64,000 nucleotides of DNA from Ligula intestinalis (GCA_036362985.1 JAYGXS010000002.1:8684749-8748748); one strand, 5' to 3'. Numbered from the stretch's first letter, positions 1-11,140 are shown. Program-made: numbers and translations. Notes: a model not told the origin generated them from the letters alone.

Positions 1-63
1 CATCCGACTTTTGATTCGGGGGACCTTCGCTTGTCGACCAAACCACCTGCGACAACAGTACTG

Positions 64-265
64 TGTCACACTCTATCGGGCATGACAAGACGCAGTCAAA
101 ACTATCCTTAACTTCACCAGCGGCCACTGCCGCTTGAGACAGCAACTGGAAGTTCTGTACACAATAAATCCCTCCCACAGGCGCCTTCTGCCTTTTTCAC
201 CTACAAATTTGGATTTTGTCCAGTGATTGTAGTGCACTGAGTATAAAGACTGTCTAGACTCTACA
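64..265 (+). repeat. Putative LTR of an LTR retrotransposon
   Basis: A roughly 200-bp segment begins TGTCACACTC and ends GACTCTACA, the TG...CA ends expected of an LTR. It contains a polyadenylation-like AATAAA inside TGTACACAATAAATCC near position 160. It is followed after three bases by a tRNA-complementary-looking site at 269, which places it as a 5' LTR or a solo LTR with adjacent leader. No second copy was noticed in the window, so the 5' boundary is inferred only from the TG and is the less certain end. Confidence 0.5.
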
Positions 266-268
266 AAT

Positions 269-288
269 TGGCGACCCCCAGCGTGATC
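269..288 (+). other. Putative primer-binding site
   Basis: TGGCGACCCCCAGCGTGATC starts three bases after the LTR end. A TGG start followed by a sequence that resembles the complement of the 3' end of tRNA-Trp (TGGTGACCCCGACGTGA in animals) is typical of a minus-strand primer-binding site. There are a few mismatches, as expected in an old copy. Confidence 0.45.
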
Positions 289-929
289 CAACTATGCAAC
301 TACCAGAAATGTCTGAGCAGCCTCTTCACGGAATTTCTGCTCGACTTTATTCTACTGTTTTCCCTGCGACACTCGTCGTGCCCATGAATAGGGGAGACGC
401 GGTTACCGACACCCTGTCGCGAATCGAGATTGACGTCGTCATTGGAATTCAGCCTTAAAAGTCCAGGTCAAAGCCGAATAGCATTATGAAAACAGTCCTC
501 CAGCCGTGCCAAAACCGTTTGTTTTAGCACCTTTCTGGACACCGTTTTTGCGACTTTCCTTGGCATTCCCCCAACTGACCCTCCCCCCCCCCCAGTCTGA
601 CAGCTCACTCTTGTGTCTAGCTCAATGAAAATCTACTGCTTTTGATACGTCTTGCAGTCTATCCCGTCTGTGAGCCCAGACGACAGTTGAACCCTTCATT
701 GACAGATTCACCTATCTCCGCATTCATTGAGATACTCTGTGTCTCACGCGCTCCGTCTTCTCATAGCAGTAGCCGAATTCACCGACATCCGTTGACCAGA
801 TCACTCCAGCACACTATCTGGTTGATGCACAAACTTCACCTTTGCACAGGTCACAGTATCAACCATCAACCGGCGTCCTTTATCACGGTCCGGTGCCTCA
901 AGGTCAATACAAGCGAACATGCGAGTCCC
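289..929. other. Non-coding, no recognisable gag
   Basis: Downstream of the primer-binding-like site I see no protein resembling gag in any frame. There is a C-rich run at about 583-594. The short open frames here look random. Confidence 0.4.
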
Positions 930-1142
930 AGGAGGTAACTGAGAAGTAGCTATGATGGCTGGGAGAGAATTTTATTTAAAATCCGTCGCGGATCAATAAT
1001 CAGAAACATTAGCAGAAACGGGTAATTAATGCACAGGGAGTTGCAGTATTTATAGGATACAGTCACTATGCTACGGCACACTTATGCCAATAAACGACTC
1101 CCCTTTATCGAGGATAATTGTCGGCTTGTGCGCTAATGGCTT
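930..1142 (-). mobile_element. Penelope-like terminal-repeat fragment, copy 2
   Basis: Read on the minus strand this aligns with 3480-3730: both share the stretch around TATCCTATAAATACT, the block CTCCCTGTG, and the end TAAAATTC..TCCCAGCCA. In this copy the GAAACGTC part of the hammerhead-like motif is deleted, leaving only the flanking bases of the core and stem II. It is an older, decayed member of the same family. Confidence 0.5.
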
Positions 1143-1189
1143 GGTGGCAGGCGCGCAGGCCATGACATGCTGAACCTTCATCACACGTG

Positions 1190-1440
1190 GTGGTATCGCA
1201 GGGAGTTAAGTGAGTCTAACCGTGCAACTGCAATCTTCAGACTATAGTTAATTAGTGCAGAAGAGCAGTCGGTAAAGGCCAGAGTAAAGGGAAGAGTATA
1301 CTGTGTACACAAGGGAAAGAAAAATAGATGAGAAAAGATTGATTTGGCTAGCCTACGACCAGCAGGAGAGCCAGCCGCGGTCCAAGTGCGGTTTTTAGTA
1401 GCAGGCATGCAAGCAGCAGCGTGAACGGGCATTGTCTGGT
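1190..1440 (-). repeat. Family A LTR-like repeat, truncated
   Basis: The plus strand carries the family A 3' end in reverse (TATCGCAGGGAGTTAAGTGAG), then AACTGCAATCTTCAGAC and a GTGTACACAAG block. The copy stops near 1440 inside the unit. Family A in its sense orientation runs from TGACTAGCTCGCGTCG to CCCTGCGATA and contains CCAAT boxes and an AATAAA-like site, which suggests an LTR. I could not prove this with paired copies. Confidence 0.5.
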
Positions 1441-1725
1441 TGTCTTGAAGGTTATTGGCAAGACAAATTGCATCGACCTAAGATTGCCTGCGTCCTATTC
1501 GCCGGCGGAAGAGACGAGCCTTTGCGGATCTTCAATTGGCTGTTGCAGAGGCCGCCGTCAGTGCGGACGTACGCGTTAGCAGCATTGGGCATTCGGACAT
1601 GCTCGCCTATGTAGAGTACGTCACCACAGTGGAAGTTGACGTGATGATTGCTTGGCCCTCTGGCTTCCTTGCTGAGGTTCAGTTTGGCCAAAGCAAGTAG
1701 CTGTCGCGTGGTGTTTTGGCTAATA

Positions 1726-2160
1726 AGGTGAACCCTTACGGCTGCAATCTTACAGCCTGGTTCTTTGAGAGAAGAGATAAGTAATGGTAAGGCCAGAGGA
1801 GTCATAAGATTGTATTCTGTACAGAAGACTTGGAGAATATATAGGAGGAAGTTGCCGCTCGGTAGGGCATGGCACTCGGCCGTGAGAGCCGTGTGAGAGC
1901 GCGGGGTTATCACAGCGGCCAACAACCGCTCCCTGCCGGGACAGATTCTGGTGAGTTTGTCAGCGCAGGAATCGTCACAACGGCCCCAGAGTGGGCTTTT
2001 TTTGAGTCAGCCTCGGGGGCGACGTTTGGCCCAACCAGGCTGGAGAACGTGTGTGAGACCCAATCGCGCAAAGGCAAAGGTTGCATGTCGCATGTGGACA
2101 TGGGCTATTGTGCTGAACCGAGCGCGACTAAGTGACCAAACTTGTCATTACGTCACCTCG
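1726..2160 (-). repeat. Family A LTR-like repeat, diverged
   Basis: Contains the family landmarks in reverse: GGCTGCAATCTTACAGCCTGG, a TTCTGTACAGAA block and a GAGAATATATAGGAGG stretch. It is more diverged than the copies at 6762 and 7549. Confidence 0.4.
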
Positions 2161-2239
2161 TCTGTGACCTCTCACGTTAGGAAAACCACTACATGGCTTC
2201 AGTTTTTTTAATCTCCCGATAAATTGATCACTGTTCGCG

Positions 2240-2745
2240 GTATACATCAGTATATATAAGGTCTATAGGCACAGACCGAAATTGCAAGTTTATATTTGGG
2301 CTGAAACCCATCAACGACTGCGTACTACACATATGCTTTCAAGCAGCGGCACCATACCGGCGAAACACGTGTCTGGGCCTTTTAGTTAGTACCTGGGCCG
2401 TTAGTATAGTAAGGTACAACATCAAAGCAAGTTGCCACTTGGGGGACGCACGGGCCTATCGAGGTGCGTTAAAGCAACTAAGGTTAATGTTATAACCGAG
2501 AGCTTTTCTGTGTCAACACTGGTTATGTCCCCCAGTTACGTATTAGGAAGAGAAGGCAGAACAGGATAGCAGATAGTGCTTTACTGTCACTGCTACTACT
2601 GCATCAGCTCTGTTTCCTGTGTGTCCAGCAACTTGTCTTCTGTGTCCGTAAGCAGCTCGTGTTCTGCCGTCTTCTCGGTCAACAACTTTCCGTGTCTCTA
2701 GCAGTCGTTTTGCGGGTCTTCGGAAGCGCATCTTCAGGAATAGAA
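2240..2745 (-). repeat. LTR-like repeat, unoccupied copy
   Basis: On the minus strand, 2525-2745 matches 12595-12811 (shared CACACAGGAAACAGAGCTGA and CCTGTTCTGCCTTCTCTTCC). It continues through AACTGGGGGACATAACCAG into TGTTGACACAG. In the 12.6-kb copy the same site is interrupted after GGGGGACAT by a TIR element, so this copy acts as the empty-site reference. The class is uncertain, but an LTR/leader junction is plausible. Confidence 0.45.
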
Positions 2746-2889
2746 TGCCATCACGTCCTTAGCGTAACCTCTTGATAGCCGCAACGCGGCCGCGGGGCAG
2801 TCTCGCTTGTGCGCGCCTCCTTTGTCCTGGCCTAATGTCCGCCCTTTAAAGGTAGCTTTTAACTGCATGAACCGGTCGTCAGTAAGGTC

Positions 2890-3140
2890 TCTTTGGTGAG
2901 GAGAGGAGAAAAGTTTTCGGAAACCCACATTGTTAGGAAGAGTATATTCTGTACAGAGTGAATAGGAGAATAGGCAGTAAAAATTGACTACCAGACAACC
3001 GCACAACCGGAAGCCAGCGGACGGCTCCTCGGAAGTCGTCAAATGAGGTCCTGTGTGAGTCAACCTGTGATTGGTTGTTACAGAAGCCTGAAACAGCAAG
3101 TCTTCCCAAAGTGCACTTGGACTTGAGCGCGTCATGACAG
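2890..3140 (-). repeat. Family A-like repeat fragment
   Basis: Shares the block TTCTGTACAGAGTGAATAGG..AATAGGCAGT and the GTCCTGTGTGAGTCA / CTGTGATTGG stretch with the copies at 4985 and 57236. It is truncated and diverged. Confidence 0.35.
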
Positions 3141-3479
3141 GCGTTCACAAGTGCACTTTGTGTGGAGCTAGTCACTACATAGGCTCGCCAATTTATCTTT
3201 TCATGCTAACAAGACGAATTTTTTTTACAATTTAAACTCTAATAGTATGATTTATTTCTGAAATTGTTTGAAGAACCATTAAAGCAGTCGTGGGAACTGC
3301 AGCGCTGCGCCATACAGCGGCAGACTATCGGCGTCTGTATGGTAAATAATAATGTAAAAAATTAAATCTTTTTTTCGCTAGATAAGCAGTATTTGATGGC
3401 CAACGCGTCGCTCACGCCAGCACCAGAGCGCCAGATAGCCGAGCAGTTATCACGTCCAATTCCATCAGGGAATAAGTCA

Positions 3480-3730
3480 TCAAGTCATTAGCGCACAACA
3501 GGGCAATTATCCTTGATAAAGGGGAAGTCGTTAGTTTTCATAATTGTGCAATTGCATAGCGACTGTATCCTATAAATACTACCACTCCCTGTGTATTTAT
3601 TACCTGTTTCTTCTGTTGTTCCTGATGAAGAATCCACAACGGATTTCGAAACGTCAGGCGAATAAAATTCTTGTCCCAGCCAGCATATCCGCTTTTGTCT
3701 CAAGATCATCCACTATCGCTGTGAGCATTT
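3480..3730 (+). mobile_element. Penelope-like terminal-repeat fragment, copy 1
   Basis: Homologous in inverted orientation to 930-1142. It contains a TATA-like TATAAATACT, then a hammerhead-like core at 3622-3655, then AATAAAATTCTTGTCCCAGC. The last stretch also matches the region behind a GIY-YIG coding remnant at 56270-56300 (AATAAAACGCTTTGTCCAGC), which ties this non-coding repeat to Penelope-like elements. Confidence 0.55.
3612..3665 (+). ncRNA. Hammerhead-ribozyme-like motif
   Basis: CTGATGA (3622-3628) is followed by a six-pair stem II (GAATCC with GGATTT, loop ACAAC), then CGAAAC (3647-3652) and GTC (3653-3655), where cleavage would be expected. Stem III would be only ACGU, which is self-complementary. 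This is the short-stem-III architecture reported for Penelope-like elements and probably works as a dimer. Stem I is weak (G-U pairs and a mismatch), so activity is doubtful. Confidence 0.5.
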
Positions 3731-4984
3731 CCAGACGTTGACCGTAACCCTAGTTTCTCTGGAATTTAGCGCAAAGCCCCCTGTAGAACGGATGACACAA
3801 GGCAAATAATACACGGTCTTTTGTTGGTTCTTTAAATTTTCTGATGCCTGTACAGTCATTCATCTTTCGAGCGTTTGATCTTTGCTGTTCTCCTAGTCGA
3901 TACTACACCCCACAATATCACTGATCCAATAGCTTTCATGCAATCTTATTGTTTATTTTATGGTCATTTCTCGCCTCCTCCACAAAAGTCCACAGGTTTG
4001 TACTGACCCCCTATTCTTACTCATGCTTTCTTCGGACGCCGCGTGCACAAGCCATATCTGGCGCAAACACCACGCGACGGAAGACACGACAGTAAAAGCC
4101 TTTACTCAAGGTCGAGACTTGTCTGGCCTCACTAGCCAATCACTCTCAAGGTGAGACCAGCGCACAAGATGCGGGGGAGTTGTTTACGCTCAACCACTTC
4201 CAGAGCCGCGGACTCACCGTTCGGTTTCAGAGCTCTGGACTCCGGCCCATTCATGGCTGGACTTCACTTGTCTGGGAATCATTTTCCTATTGCTTACATT
4301 CTACGCTTGTTCTTACTTTAGTAAATTCTCCCTGACACTATGCCCTTCCACGCCTTATCCTATTCACTAACTTATATTCGTCGGGATACGTTAGATCGCC
4401 TATTATCTGGCCAGACCAGATCGTATCCCACAGGCTCGTCGATTAACCCCTATGACTGTCCACTTTAGGAATTTCAGTCTGTCATCTGATCTGTACAGTT
4501 CAGTCAATTTATGAAACTAACAATCATGAGCCACTTCTGGGAGCTGTCGATCCTCTATTGCTTTCGCGAATTAGCTGCCGAAAACTCAGTCATAACCATG
4601 GCTGCATTCAGTTGCACGTTGAAAATATGTGGTGTACGGTCCTCTACTAGCTCATGGACTATCTGTCTGCGCATAGCCTGCGCGAAATCTAGAATGCACC
4701 TACTGACTATCGCCATCGGGAACAATCGTACGGTGTCCGAGCAATACTGTTCAGTTGTTTTTGACCTTGCCAATACAACCGTTGTTTTATAGCATTGACC
4801 AATCAAAAACAACCGATCCTTTGCAAATGCCTCCGTAGACGGGGGAGCAAGTATATCGCCGGGAGTTAGTCAATAGAACACTAACACTACATCTGTCCAC
4901 CAACCAGCATAGTCTATTTATTTCATTACCATATAAATGTAAAGGCTGATGAGAATTCACCGAAAACAAACGTATGTTCGCCAA
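3731..4984. other. Unassigned non-coding DNA
   Basis: I see no coding homology, RNA gene or clear repeat boundary in this stretch. The open frames are short and lack recognisable domains. Confidence 0.4.
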
Positions 4985-5420
4985 TTTATCTCCTGAAATA
5001 GAACGAACCCTTGTCGCTACGATCTTCAAGCCCGGTTCCTTTGGAGAATAAAGCAACTAGGATGCCAGATGGTAGGAATTGTTGAGTCTGTACAGGAGCA
5101 TTGGAGAATAGGCAGGGAGAGGTTGACTGTCGAATGAGCGTCGGCTTGCGCTCGAGGGAAGCAGTGTCTGAAATGTCTGGGTCTATCAGTCGTTGCAGTA
5201 AGGTCCTGTGTGAGTCAGCCTCAGGAAGGCGATTAGCCAGGCCGAATTGGGGGAGACCGGCGTTTTTGTGTCCGCACTTGTTAGCTGCCGTGAGAGGTCG
5301 AGCGCTGGCGCAGTTTGCAGCACCTGTGATGGCTGTCCCAAAGGCGGGCTGAGCTCTGCAATCACGCGACCTCATGTGTGACGTGGCATGGGAGACGGAA
5401 AACCCTTCAGTGGCGCTCAC
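4985..5420 (-). repeat. Family A-like repeat
   Basis: Begins in reverse with GCTACGATCTTCAAGCCCGG. It carries TGTACAGGAGCATTGGAGAATAGG and, toward the other end, CTGTGATGGCTGTCCC, the family's CCAAT-box block. The unit is about 435 bp. Confidence 0.45.
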
Positions 5421-5879
5421 TCATCGGATTACAGTACATGCTCATCTCATTATGCCTTGCGGCTCGATCTGGAGTTTCAGTCTACTATAGTCTACTACAC
5501 CGCACTGTACTAAATGATACCTCTGTACAAACGCATAATAACCCAGAGAAGGCCGGTTAGAACCTCAAGTTACCAAAACACTTGTGTTCGAGTAAGGCGG
5601 ACTGATAACGGTTAATATACCAGAAGTTGGTATCCTAAGTTCCTTTTATTTGTCGGTAATTTCCTCCTATGCCTATCTGAGGCACTGGATGTCTCATTGC
5701 AGTGTTACCTCAACAACTGCCACAAATCAATGGCAGCATTTTGAATCTTACCATTTTCATAACCGCACTGACTTTCTCTGATGGCTACACATTCGCACCA
5801 ACACCTACAGCCTTTTTTAATCGACTGGCTTGGTTGATCACCTCTCTAGTGACCCTGTAGCACCTTCCATCTTCTGCGC
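5421..5879. other. Unassigned non-coding DNA
   Basis: No gene or structured element recognised. Confidence 0.4.
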
Positions 5880-6110
5880 CACGCCACAAGTTTGATCACG
5901 TGATTACAAGTCTCGGCCTGCCTCTGAGACAGCCAATCACAGGCGGCACAAACTGCGCCATCGCTCAACTTCTTGCGGCTGCCAGCAAGTGTGTGCGTGG
6001 ATTAGCGTGCCTACGTCAATCCGGTCTGGCCAATCATCTTCCTGTAGCTGACTCACAGGGGACCTTACTGCGACGATTACCAGGCTCACACGCTTTGGAC
6101 ACCGGTCTTC
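5880..6110 (+). repeat. Family A-like repeat fragment
   Basis: Sense-orientation fragment with GATCACGTGATTACAAGTC, GACAGCCAATCACAGGCGGC and TCTGGCCAATCATC. The last two are the twin CCAAT blocks of the family. The polyadenylation-like half is missing. Confidence 0.4.
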
Positions 6111-6761
6111 TTTACAGAACACTATTCCTCACCCATTTGTCGGCCCATTTTTTCCTTCCCATGAGGAACCGAGCAAGGGTTTTACCTTATTACCTTAAGC
6201 CACTGCGATACCTCCACAAATGACTAAAAGCCTTACTTCGTTATCGGCACCGCCACAGGGTCACGGTGGCCTTTTTGAGTCCCGCTCAACCATCGCGGAG
6301 GGGACATCACTGAATGTGTGCAAAGTTGGCGCTGATCAATGCCATATCTCTACCCAGTCCTCTATGCAATTCCTCGAACAAAACACACAAGAAATTAGAA
6401 TTTTCTCTTTATTTTTGCATTGAGCATAACATTTTAAAAATGTTAGTCCCTCTTAAAATTACGTTCACCAGATTATCTGAACTTGTCCTCAGGGCTTTTT
6501 CACTGTTCGGAGCATTTTTTCTATTCTTCTAAACAAATGCCGTGAAGTGCCTCTACTAATTTTTGCTTCAACTCTTCTATGTTCTGAAAACGCTTCCCTT
6601 TTAGGGTTTTCTTCATTCTCGGGACTGAAAAAAACTTGTGGTGACCTCCCATGACTCGCCATGCGTGATGTCACGTGATTGCAGTCTCAGTCTGTTTCCA
6701 CGGCCAGCTGTGTGAACACCTGTCTGCCTACCCCAGTCCGAACAATCACTTTCAAGTCTAT
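6111..6761. other. Unassigned non-coding DNA
   Basis: Contains a short family A-type stretch at about 6660-6700 (ATGTCACGTGATTGCAGTC). Nothing else is recognisable. Confidence 0.35.
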
Positions 6762-7205
6762 CGTAGGGGGTTAAGTGAGTTAAAGCCAGCAACTGCGATC
6801 TTCAGACCATGGTTACTTAGTGGAGGAGAAGTCCGTAAAGGCCAGAGTAGAGGGGAGAGTATATTGTGCACCCAAGGCAAAGAAGAATAGATTGAGGAAG
6901 TCTGACTTGGGAGAACACGTCCGCTCAGGAGATTGACCGGGTCCCAAGTGAGTGTTTAAGAGCAGTTAGGCCAGCAGACAGAGAGAGAGCGCGTTCATTG
7001 GCTAGGTCGGCCTTGAGATTTTGGGCAAAGAAGCAGCTTGCGTCGGGAATGCGTGCAAGCCTGCTATTCATCGCTTGGCCCAAACCGCGTAGATGCGGTA
7101 ACCGTGATTGGCTGATCGAGACGTCGAAAAACCGCATCGGTGAGCCTTCGGGAACGTGCACACTGACGCGAGCTAGTCGGCCAGGCACGACCCATTACAT
7201 TTTCA
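6762..7205 (-). repeat. Family A LTR-like repeat, near full length
   Basis: Reverse copy from TATCGTAGGGGGTTAAGTG through GCAACTGCGATCTTCAGACC to TGACGCGAGCTAGTC. Both ends of the family are visible. It faces the neighbouring sense copy at 7549-7975. Confidence 0.55.
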
Positions 7206-7548
7206 CAGTCTAACTCTGTTTTCTCATGAAGACAAGTGAGATAGTAATATGCAAGTCTGCAGTTTATTTTGGTAGGGAAAAGCTTACCACCAATTTAGGC
7301 ATTCAATTCGTGAGATGAAAAGGGCTTTCTTTTAGTCCCTATTAAGGCCCAGAGCTTTCTCTCTGCAAAAGCTGGAGACACCACTGTTAGATATGACTTT
7401 TTGTGCACGCAGGCTGGCTGTGGGCAGGAAGTGTAGTGCGCAGAACATTTTCGGGGAAAGGGGGACGTAAAGGACACAGCGGGGGTCGTGAGATGGAGGA
7501 AATTTCATAGGCTGAAGGATAGCCAACCACTACAACGAAGGCCTATAG
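7206..7548. other. Spacer between two inverted family A copies
   Basis: About 340 bp with no gene or repeat that I recognise. Confidence 0.4.
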
Positions 7549-7975
7549 TGACTAGCTGACGGCGAAGTGAACTCTGCTAGAATCTCACGACTGCGGGTCT
7601 CGACGTCTGCGGACAGCCAATCACAGATGCCGCAAAGCTGTTCCTTAGCACGGCGACGAATAGCATGCCTGTACGCGCTCCCGATGTAATTTTTCTGTCT
7701 ATCCAAATGCCTTCAAGGCCAACTCAGCCAATGAACGTTCCCTGTCTGGCCTCTGGCATTCCTGCTACTAAGCGGCACTTGGGACCTGACTTGCGTCCTA
7801 GTTGGTCGTGTTCTCGTCCGTCACATTTCTTCCCTTTTATTCTTCGTTCCTCTGTGTACACAATATACTATTCCTAACACTCTGGAATTTCCAAGAATTC
7901 TCTACTAAGTAGCCATGGTCTGAAGATCGCAGTTACTAGATTTTAAGCTATTTAATTCCCTGCGATAGGTCTGCG
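7549..7975 (+). repeat. Family A LTR-like repeat, reference copy
   Basis: The clearest sense copy. It starts TGACTAGCTGACGGCGAAG and carries GACAGCCAATCACAGATGCC and CAGCCAATGAACG (CCAAT boxes). It has CTGTGTACACAATATACTATT near 7855, GGTCTGAAGATCGCAGTTAC near 7920, and ends CCCTGCGATA. The order of upstream CCAAT boxes then a polyadenylation-like site resembles U3-R-U5 of an LTR. I did not find convincing flanking duplications. Confidence 0.55.
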
Positions 7976-8557
7976 TCCATGTCGTAAATGGTCTTAACCA
8001 TTCGTTTGTCAAATGCATGGGACGTGGTGCCTGTGTTGTAACGGTAGCCAAGGCCAAGATATCACTGCCTAATTTCGTCTTGTGTGAGCCCCCAGGGAAG
8101 AGCATGACAAGTAGACGAAAGCAGAAGTCTTTGAGTGTAAAAGGTACAACAACTTTAGGCCAACGAACGCGTGTAAAATATTTCCATTGAGCCAATCAGC
8201 TTCTCTTCTAATGTAGGTAGTGGCAGGATTGGCTGGTGACTCACGGCTTACTGCAACTTGAATTTCGAGTTATCGATTGATTGGCTGCAAGTCTGTGTTC
8301 GCCTCGTGTAGCCCGATCGATAGCCTGTCATGAGTGCAGCTAGCGCTTGCAAGCTAACTGTTTGCTAAGGCTGTTCGTGCAGGCAGCATACACTGCATAG
8401 TTTGCGGCCAATGGAAGCGGTAAGGGCCACCTCTACCTTCCTGTCGATAGAGATTATCCCAGTGCGATCGTCCTGGAACATTGCGCAAGTATTTGGAACT
8501 TGTCCATGGCAAGCCCCGGTGCTCTATGCTCACGATATACGCATGAAAGTACAAAGG
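7976..8557. other. Unassigned non-coding DNA
   Basis: No coding or structural feature recognised. Confidence 0.4.
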
Positions 8558-8632
8558 AACGCGTAGCTCAATGGTAGCGCGTTAAACCACAGTAGTCAAT
8601 GACTAGGAAATTTGGACTCGAAGCCCGCGTTA
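8558..8632 (+). tRNA. tRNA-like sequence, probably a pseudogene or SINE head
   Basis: A 75-base segment has a good internal A-box (TAGCTCAATGGTAGCGC) and a B-box-like GGACTCGAAGCCC. The ends AACGC and GCGTT can form an acceptor stem. The D stem has a mismatch, the T loop is one base long, and I cannot fold a convincing anticodon arm, so no isotype is assigned. It lies 48 bp upstream of a 189-bp palindrome. Confidence 0.35.
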
Positions 8633-8680
8633 TTCAGGACTGGGTGAAATTTTAAGTCAGGGTCCCGTAGAGCTTATTTC

Positions 8681-8869
8681 AATAACGGAATATTTGCGCG
8701 CGATAATTAAAAGAACTCAACAGGGCCCAATTAGACACAGTCGTCGACTCTATATCACCTCTATGTGCGGTTGAACTAGAGATGATAAAGAGTTGATATC
8801 CAGACGATGATTGTGTTCAATCGGGCTTGTTGGGCTATTTTAATGATCGCGCGCAAATATTCGGTTATT
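8681..8869. repeat. Foldback (imperfect palindrome)
   Basis: AATAACGGAATATTTGCGCG at the left end is repeated in inverse at the right end (CGCGCAAATATTCGGTTATT). The inverted similarity continues inward for about 75-80 bases per arm, leaving a short centre near 8765. No open frame spans it. It could be a small foldback MITE. Confidence 0.6.
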
Positions 8870-10740
8870 TGGTTATTATTATCCATATAACTTTCTTCTT
8901 TTATACGCTCTACTTTTCAAATTATTATTTTTTCTTTCTTCCGATATGCCCATTTAACCCTTATTACCACCTATCCCTTCTTACAGAAGGATGGAGTTTT
9001 CGCGTGCTGTTTTGGACCCTAGATTGAAGTTTTACGAATCATTGGATCGGCGGTACCTTTGGTGGGTAATTGGCCGAAATCGGCCATTCCAGGCTTCCTA
9101 GTCTGTTTCGGCATTTCTTTTCCAAGGGAACGCGTCAGCCAGCTAGAGCTGTATACGAGGATATACCCAAGAAAACTAGAATTATTTTCTACAGGCGAGT
9201 GGTTTGGTACTGCTGTCCTCTCCCACTAGGAACTTTCAGCATACACGCCTCCTTCTCAACCGGCCGAGTAGCGTTCATGCAAAAACATTCCAGTGGATAG
9301 AGGGTTGTTTTTTAAAGTCCCTCAGCACGTTCTCGGCAACTTTACGAGGATCGACCTTAAGGAGTAACGTGTCCGCAGAGGCTTGTTTTAACGACATCAA
9401 AGGAGGTGTTCATATTGATTTTTTTCCTCATGGCACCACAGTGCACCAAAAGTATTATCTGTAAGCGCTCAAGTGCTTTCGAGTTTATGGCGTGGGCAGT
9501 CGGCACAAGGGACCTCTGGACGCGTGTTCGTGGCCACGCTTATCACGTGCTTGTGTGGCGTGAGATTAGACAGTACGGTCAGTGTATGCAGTGCCTTGTC
9601 GCAAATCTTCATTTACCGGTTGATTGACTTTCGTGTTACCGAAACCAGTACGGTCTCCTTTATTTCAGAAGAGCTTCCTGTTACCCACGCTTCAATTCAT
9701 CTACCTCACAGCAGTACTTTTACGCGGTGATTGGCTGGCCTGCACCAAGGAAAGTCAGACGGTGATTGACTGTCCTGTACTGAGGAAAGTAAAGTGGATT
9801 ATGTCGACCGTTTCTAGCGTCTATCAACGACCTCCCTCTCACGTAGTGTTTAGATTTTTGCGTGGGATTAAGCTTGCGTGCTCTAACCGCTGTGCACAAC
9901 GTCTCTAATGGCCAGAGAAAAATGAATCTTCATTGTAGGTTACGGGTGAGTTCATGGAATGGTTCGTATTTTGTCCATAAAAATACTACCCCGCAAACTC
10001 GCTTTCGTTGAGCTGGCAGCTACCGAAGCATCAATTTGCTCATGCAGTTCTTGTATTCAGTCACTCTTGGACACCTGACAAGCGATTGACTTAGTTATCT
10101 TGTTATAGTTTTCATATAAGATAACTAATTGTTTTGGACCGCTCCACTTTGATCATTTTCTTTTACTTTGGACAGGCTCACTGTTTCAGCTTTCTTAATC
10201 TTCCGAGATGCTTCCCTGTGTAAGAAGCCTTAACTACAACCTTTATTCGGCCCCTCGTTCTCCCAAATGGCCAACAACTTATTTGGTAACCACGGCAGGA
10301 TGTTGGTATATGGATGAGAAATCTGCCATAACCGAAATTCTTAAATTTAAACGATAACTCGCTTAGCGCGTGCTCGAAGACTCATGCTTACTTTAGTTTG
10401 TAACCACGGCAAAGTACTTGTGGCAGCCGCTCCAATGTCCGGCGTCCTGACAGGCTTGCTAACCAGCAGGCGGCCGCGTTTGCGCCTGGCGCGTCAGCCA
10501 GCCTGCTTAGGCACCCAGGTGACCTTGACGCTCCGGGATCCGACCTTGGCTTAACCAGTCACGCGTTCAATAGGCAGACACACGCTCCCATGCTGTCGAA
10601 AACATAGAAAAGCGCGTAAACAAAAGAACGCTGCTCACACGCTACCGAGTGGACGCTTTGTTCAGCCACACAAGCAAACAGCCATATCTGTGCAAAGAAA
10701 AATTGATATGTGAAAATATTCGAGGTCCAGTTATAATATT
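8870..10740. other. Unassigned non-coding DNA
   Basis: About 1.9 kb in which I recognise no domain, RNA gene or repeat family. Two short similar stretches (GTAACCACGGCA near 10286 and 10404) hint at a decayed local duplication. Confidence 0.35.
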
Positions 10741-10797
10741 GCTTTCATCATTCCCGGAAGAGGAAGAAGAAGACGGGGCAATTTCTGAGACCAAGTT

Positions 10798-10852
10798 GTA
10801 TTCATGTTGACGTTTCAAAAGCATTCTCGCTTCCATCGTCAGAGCATAGTGA
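10798..10852 (-). ncRNA. Hammerhead-like motif in left arm
   Basis: On the minus strand: CTGACGA (plus 10836-10842; position 7 of the core is variable in hammerheads), then stem II GGAAGC/GCTTTT with loop GAGAAT, then GAAAC and GTC (plus 10809-10816). Bases outside the core pair as stem I (T-A, mismatch, G-C, T-A, A-T, U-G). Stem III is ACGU only. All conserved core bases are present, making this the best hammerhead candidate in the window. Confidence 0.5.
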
Positions 10853-11085
10853 CTATTCTCCTCCGCGGAGGAAGATACACAGGACCGAAAGCCGGCAGCC
10901 GCCAGTGGAGAAGGTGGAAACGCTCAGGAGGCACACGAACGACTGAACACACCTCATGGAGGCGCCCGCGAGGGTGTGAACAATTCAAACAGCTACTAGC
11001 TATTGATCAGTACAATCGATCGACACGCAGGCGTCAGGCAAGGCTAGCGGTTAGACACACTGACTCGAAATTCAGCAGGGGAATA

Positions 11086-11140
11086 GTCACTGCGCTCTGA
11101 CGCTGGAAGCGAGAATGTTTTTGAAACGTCAGCATAAATA
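11086..11140 (+). ncRNA. Hammerhead-like motif in right arm
   Basis: The plus strand carries CTGACGC (11097-11103), stem II GGAAGC/G-TTTTT with loop GAGAAT, GAAAC (11123-11127) and GTC (11128-11130). Stem I starts GCT/AGC. The last core base is C instead of the invariant A, so this arm is probably inactive while keeping the fold. Confidence 0.4.

Noticed and set aside
642..938. 98-codon plus-strand open frame
   Set aside because: No domain, low-complexity composition, overlaps the Penelope-type repeat edge. Random open frame.
1452..1925. 157-codon minus-strand open frame
   Set aside because: Covers parts of two family A repeats and unassigned DNA with no domain. Not conserved between repeat copies.
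4945..4975. CTGATGAG..CGAAAA resembling a hammerhead
   Set aside because: No stem II can form between the two blocks and no GUH follows at the right distance.
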